Positions 41,299 through 43,915 of a stretch of 43,915 nt of DNA are shown in pieces. The DNA is from Caryophanales bacterium UBA6877. Its GTDB lineage: Bacteria > Bacillota_I > Bacilli_A > RFN20 > CAG-826. The notes beneath the pieces were generated by a model. It searched no databases. It saw only the letters and a program-made list of their open reading frames with translations, and was not told the origin of the DNA. Positions within the stretch are counted from its first letter, which is position 1. Each line of letters starts with the position of its first letter. The position numbers and the translations under genes were made by a program. The stretch is from NCBI GenBank assembly GCA_002451465.1, contig DKCJ01000002.1:1-43915 (forward strand), read 5' to 3'.

Positions 41299-41836
41299 TA
41301 TTTTTATCCTTCTTTGTTTTATTAATAAAAGAATTATAAAATTCTTTAATAACATCATTTTTAAATGGAAATTCTTTTGATAACATCATTTCTTTTATTG
41401 ATTTTAAATTAAATCTTAAAATCGTATCAATATCATCACTATACCCATATTTTTTTCGATGATAAGCATATTCTCTAACGTCAATTATTTTTACTTGATT
41501 ATTTGGAAATAATTTCATATCAAGATCATAATCAATATATTTAATAACGCCTTTATCAATAACATAAGGTGAAGCAAGATTTACGTAATACGTAATTCCA
41601 ATTTCCTTAAACATAGCAATAACATTAAACCATTTATCTTTAAAAAATATCATGATAGCAGGTTCTTTTGTATGCCATATCCTAAAATCATGTTCAATAA
41701 CTTTTGTGCGATTACTTGCAACAACAATATAATTTTCACTCTCTTCCACAACAAAAACAGAATCCCAAATTCGGTGCATTCTTCCATCATGCTTATAACC
41801 TTGAATTTCTATCCATTTACCTTTTAACGATTCCAT
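41291..41836 (-). CDS. DUF402 protein, nucleoside tri-/diphosphate phosphatase (Ntdp/YgaC-like)
   Basis: A 181-residue cytoplasmic protein of the DUF402 fold. Shared features with the Bacillus YgaC/Ntdp family are IQGYKHDGRMHRIWD, TKEPAIMIFFKDKWFNVI, YYVNLASP and the conserved IDYDLDMKLFP with Asp residues that bind divalent metal. Family members hydrolyse nucleoside tri- and diphosphates. It starts 26 bases after the DUF3137-like gene with a TGGAG site and ends in TGA, overlapping tsaE by 8 bases. Confidence 0.85.
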   Translation of the reverse strand: MESLKGKWIEIQGYKHDGRMHRIWDSVFVVEESENYIVVASNRTKVIEHDFRIWHTKEPAIMIFFKDKWFNVIAMFKEIGITYYVNLASPYVIDKGVIKYIDYDLDMKLFPNNQVKIIDVREYAYHRKKYGYSDDIDTILRFNLKSIKEMMLSKEFPFKNDVIKEFYNSFINKTKKDKNNG

Positions 41837-41859
41837 ACAAAAACTCCAAAGTCGTTAAA
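41823..41859 (-). promoter_or_regulatory. Hairpin presenting the DUF402 gene start codon
   Basis: A perfect 8-bp inverted repeat TTTAACGA/TCGTTAAA (41823-41830 and 41852-41859). In the minus-strand RNA its 21-base loop holds both the GGAG ribosome binding site and the AUG of the DUF402 gene. Confidence 0.45.
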
Positions 41860-41862
41860 GGC

Positions 41863-42930
41863 TTATTTACTTTTTTCTTCTACTTCTTTTTCTTTATTAG
41901 ATTCTAAAAGAACCTTTACTACATTCATAACTTTTGCAAAATCTTCTTTTGCAATTTTGCTATTTTTAATTGAAAAGTCTTTATCAACAGGAATATTTAT
42001 AAATTCATCAGTATAATCAATTCCAAGTGAAACAAGATTATCTTTTACACTAAAAATAACATCAATTAAAGGATTTTTAACTTTAAATTTTAAAAGAGCT
42101 TTAATTACACGATCATTTAATACTTTTTTAGCATTTGGATCATTTGAATATATACAATATTGTTTATTTCCTTCAATAAAATTTAAGTCATCAATATCAT
42201 CAATAGGAACACTTAATTCTCCACCTTTTAATTGGAAAATAGTAACTTTTCCATCAGTTTTAAAATTAGGCTTAAAAGAATAATATCTTCCTAAAAATTT
42301 AGGAGCTAAACGATTTTTTACTTTATAATTTGCTGCTAAATCGCAACTATCTACTTCCATTCCATTATATTCAAAGTGAGCAAAATTTCGTCCTTTAGTG
42401 CCAACTAAATCTTTATAAAAATGGGCATCAAAAAACCACTTATCTTCTAAAGAACCTTTAGGAGTTACAACTAAATCTTTTACTTTTTTATCGCTATAAA
42501 CATATTTACTGACTTCTTTACATAAAAAATCAATATAAACTTCTGATTGTGCTAATAAACGTTTACGCATTACCTTACTTAAAAAATAGGTAGAACCTAA
42601 AACAAGAATCATTGCGCCTAAGCAAAGATAAAGCACCCATTCATATTTATCACTAAGCATCATCATTCCAAAGAAAGCAGCAATTAAAACAACTGCAACA
42701 ATAGAGGTTATAATAATATTTAATCTCTTTTGCTTAAGTGCATAAGCTTTATATTCTTCTCTCTTTTCGTTAACAGCCTTTTCTAATTCAATTTCTGAAT
42801 CAGTTTTAACGATTTCTGGTTCTTTTTCAGGCACTTCTTCTTCAACAACTTCTTCTTTCTTATCACTATCTTCTTTTTTAACTTCTTGAGTCTCAGCTTG
42901 ACTCTTTAAATCGTTTTTCCTTAATCCCAT
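41863..42930 (-). CDS. DUF3137-like membrane protein
   Basis: A 355-residue protein. Residues 1-45 are a strongly acidic Glu/Lys region, two transmembrane helices follow at about 71-92 and 97-118, then a cytoplasmic domain of about 230 residues. The patterns FAHFEYNGMEVDSCDL and FLGRYYSFKPNF fall where DUF3137 proteins carry related motifs; I rate this as probable, not certain. The C-terminus is again Glu/Lys-rich. The ATG at 42930 has a GGAG site 10 bases upstream. The ATG at 42951 would lie in the regulatory hairpin and is less likely. Confidence 0.7.
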   Translation of the reverse strand: MGLRKNDLKSQAETQEVKKEDSDKKEEVVEEEVPEKEPEIVKTDSEIELEKAVNEKREEYKAYALKQKRLNIIITSIVAVVLIAAFFGMMMLSDKYEWVLYLCLGAMILVLGSTYFLSKVMRKRLLAQSEVYIDFLCKEVSKYVYSDKKVKDLVVTPKGSLEDKWFFDAHFYKDLVGTKGRNFAHFEYNGMEVDSCDLAANYKVKNRLAPKFLGRYYSFKPNFKTDGKVTIFQLKGGELSVPIDDIDDLNFIEGNKQYCIYSNDPNAKKVLNDRVIKALLKFKVKNPLIDVIFSVKDNLVSLGIDYTDEFINIPVDKDFSIKNSKIAKEDFAKVMNVVKVLLESNKEKEVEEKSK

Positions 42931-42940
42931 AATAAAAATA

Positions 42941-43007
42941 CTCCATATCAATATTGACTATATTCTATTTTATTTATAAATAAAATAATAGTATTTTTGA
43001 TATGGAG
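42941..43007 (-). promoter_or_regulatory. Long imperfect hairpin that masks the ribosome binding site of the DUF3137-like gene
   Basis: The outer arms CTCCATATCAA (42941-42951) and TTGATATGGAG (42997-43007) are perfect complements over 11 bp. The inner part is a perfect 22-bp palindrome at 42966-42987. In the minus-strand RNA, GGAG of the outer arm is the apparent Shine-Dalgarno sequence. After the stem comes a U-rich stretch (UAUUUUUAUU), so the structure could also act as a terminator or attenuator for the upstream transporter gene. Confidence 0.65.
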
Positions 43008-43068
43008 CGAATTAAATAAACTTGAAAATTTAAATATAAAATTAACAAAATTAGATAACTATAATTAG

Positions 43069-43915
43069 TTATTTAACATGTACTGGAAATCTATGATTAA
43101 TAATTTGTAATGGTCTTGCTAATAATAAAGCAATTAATGTTGAACCGAAGACACTTAATGGAATATAAGAAAGATTATAAATTAAAGCATCTTTTAACGA
43201 ATAACTATAAAAAATCACTGAAGATAAACTTGATCCAAGCATTCTCGTAATAAAGCTGCTAAGACCACCTAAAAGGATTGAAACAACAATTGAAGCAAAT
43301 TCTATATTTTCTCTATCTTTAATAACATATTTTTTGAAAAGATACATATATAATCCAACAGTTGCGTACCCTGAAAAAGCTATAAGATAATCAAAAGGAT
43401 AAGTTTGGAATCCATATCCATCTAATAAACAAGAGATTAAACCAAATACAACACTTGATGAAATTAAACCTTTTAAGAACCCATGTCTTAACGCAATAAT
43501 CATTAAAGGAAGGGCACTAGCGTTAATAGATCCACCAGTAATTCCAACTGGAATTTTAACTTTATCTAAGACTAAAGCTAATGCGCAAAAAATAGCAATT
43601 TCACTAATTTCATATATAGTAAACTTCTTCTTTTCAAAGATTTTACTTAATGTAATTAAAACTAGGAAAGCATATAAGAATGTAAATAAAGCATAAAGCC
43701 AACCAACATAATCAACTTTATTAAATTCTTGAATATTATTAATTTCTTTACTTGTTAAAGGTAAAAGTGTTGAAACTAAAGCAAAAGCAAATAAATCAAT
43801 TATTTTAATAACAGCACTTACGTAATATAAATAATTTTTTACTTCTTTAGATTTAATAGCTTTTATAAAAGCAATAAGGTCAAAAACAAAACTAATTAAA
43901 AGTAAAGCGAAAACT
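43069..43915 (-). CDS. ThiT-like ECF transporter S component, partial at its 5' end
   Basis: The reading frame stays open from the stop at 43069 to the window edge, about 281 residues, so the ATG at 43503 is internal and the true start is beyond 43915. The C-terminal ~185 residues resemble ThiT thiamine-binding subunits: an ISEIAIFCALALVL helix, ITGGSINASALPLMIIALRHG (a GGSISL..P-type loop) and DALIYNLSYI near the end. The N-terminal ~95 visible residues add hydrophobic helices not expected in a ~190-residue ThiT. Substrate assignment to thiamine is by similarity only. Confidence 0.75.
   Translation of the reverse strand, partial: VFALLLISFVFDLIAFIKAIKSKEVKNYLYYVSAVIKIIDLFAFALVSTLLPLTSKEINNIQEFNKVDYVGWLYALFTFLYAFLVLITLSKIFEKKKFTIYEISEIAIFCALALVLDKVKIPVGITGGSINASALPLMIIALRHGFLKGLISSSVVFGLISCLLDGYGFQTYPFDYLIAFSGYATVGLYMYLFKKYVIKDRENIEFASIVVSILLGGLSSFITRMLGSSLSSVIFYSYSLKDALIYNLSYIPLSVFGSTLIALLLARPLQIINHRFPVHVK

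Noticed and set aside
42954..42990. Plus-strand promoter-like TTGACT with AT-rich -10
   Set aside because: There is no plus-strand gene downstream; the match falls in the AT-rich palindrome and points against the transporter gene.
43069..43503. Start of the ThiT-like gene at 43503
   Set aside because: The frame continues without stop to the window edge, and the ThiT-like motif GITGGSINAS lies upstream of this ATG.
1..43915. UGA-as-tryptophan (mycoplasma) genetic code
   Set aside because: The Trp codons I checked are TGG, and queT, galT, tsaE and the DUF402 gene end in TGA at natural gene boundaries.
1..43915. CRISPR arrays, insertion sequences, prophage genes, tRNA or rRNA genes
   Set aside because: I saw no repeat-spacer pattern, transposase, integrase, phage gene or cloverleaf sequence while reading the gaps.

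Overview
This is a single contiguous bacterial chromosome segment, visibly very AT-rich. Most genes lie on the minus strand. Gene content and order point to a low-GC Gram-positive lineage (Bacilli/Mollicutes-like): a complete S10-spc-alpha ribosomal superoperon without rpmD (L30), a zinc-type S14, a four-cysteine adenylate kinase, GatCAB, PepC, PcrA and NAD+-dependent ligase. UGA is read as stop: queT, galT, tsaE and the DUF402 gene end in TGA, and the tryptophan codons checked are TGG. A classical UGA-Trp mycoplasma is therefore unlikely. An uncultured, host-associated Bacilli group with a streamlined genome (RF39-like, for example) is my inference, not something the sequence proves.

Layout. 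At 30-986 lies L-lactate dehydrogenase. The 29-gene ribosomal superoperon (1118-16327, minus) runs from rpsJ to rplQ and ends in a strong terminator at 1077-1103. It starts from a good promoter (16457-16486) followed by a roughly 120-nt leader that can fold into a pseudoknot next to the rpsJ ribosome binding site. At 16634-21019 lies a queuosine salvage operon: queT, tgt, queA, queH and a family 2 glycosyltransferase translationally coupled to queH. A class-I-type preQ1 riboswitch precedes queT. Directly upstream on the same strand is the Leloir operon galM-galT-galK (21102-24771), then pepC. A lone plus-strand gene (26367-27458) encodes an unrecognised Rossmann methyltransferase-like protein. 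It converges on gatC-gatA-gatB, ligA and pcrA (27462-34874). A plus-strand block of three membrane proteins of unknown function (35039-37021) meets, at a bidirectional terminator, a minus-strand series that includes tsaE-tsaB-rimI-tsaD (t6A tRNA modification), asnS and a small membrane protein. Upstream of these lie a DUF402 nucleotide phosphatase, a DUF3137-like membrane protein and a ThiT-like vitamin transporter subunit that is cut by the window edge.

The window is essentially a translation island: ribosomal proteins, RNA polymerase alpha, Sec translocon, IF-1, Met aminopeptidase, two anticodon-loop tRNA modification pathways (Q34 and t6A37), Asn-tRNA synthetase and the transamidation pathway. 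I saw no CRISPR array, insertion sequence, prophage, tRNA or rRNA gene. The most noteworthy signals are regulatory: the S10 leader pseudoknot, the riboswitch, an SD-sequestering long hairpin before the DUF3137-like gene, and three genes whose -10 boxes lie so close to the start codon that the mRNAs should be leaderless or nearly so.
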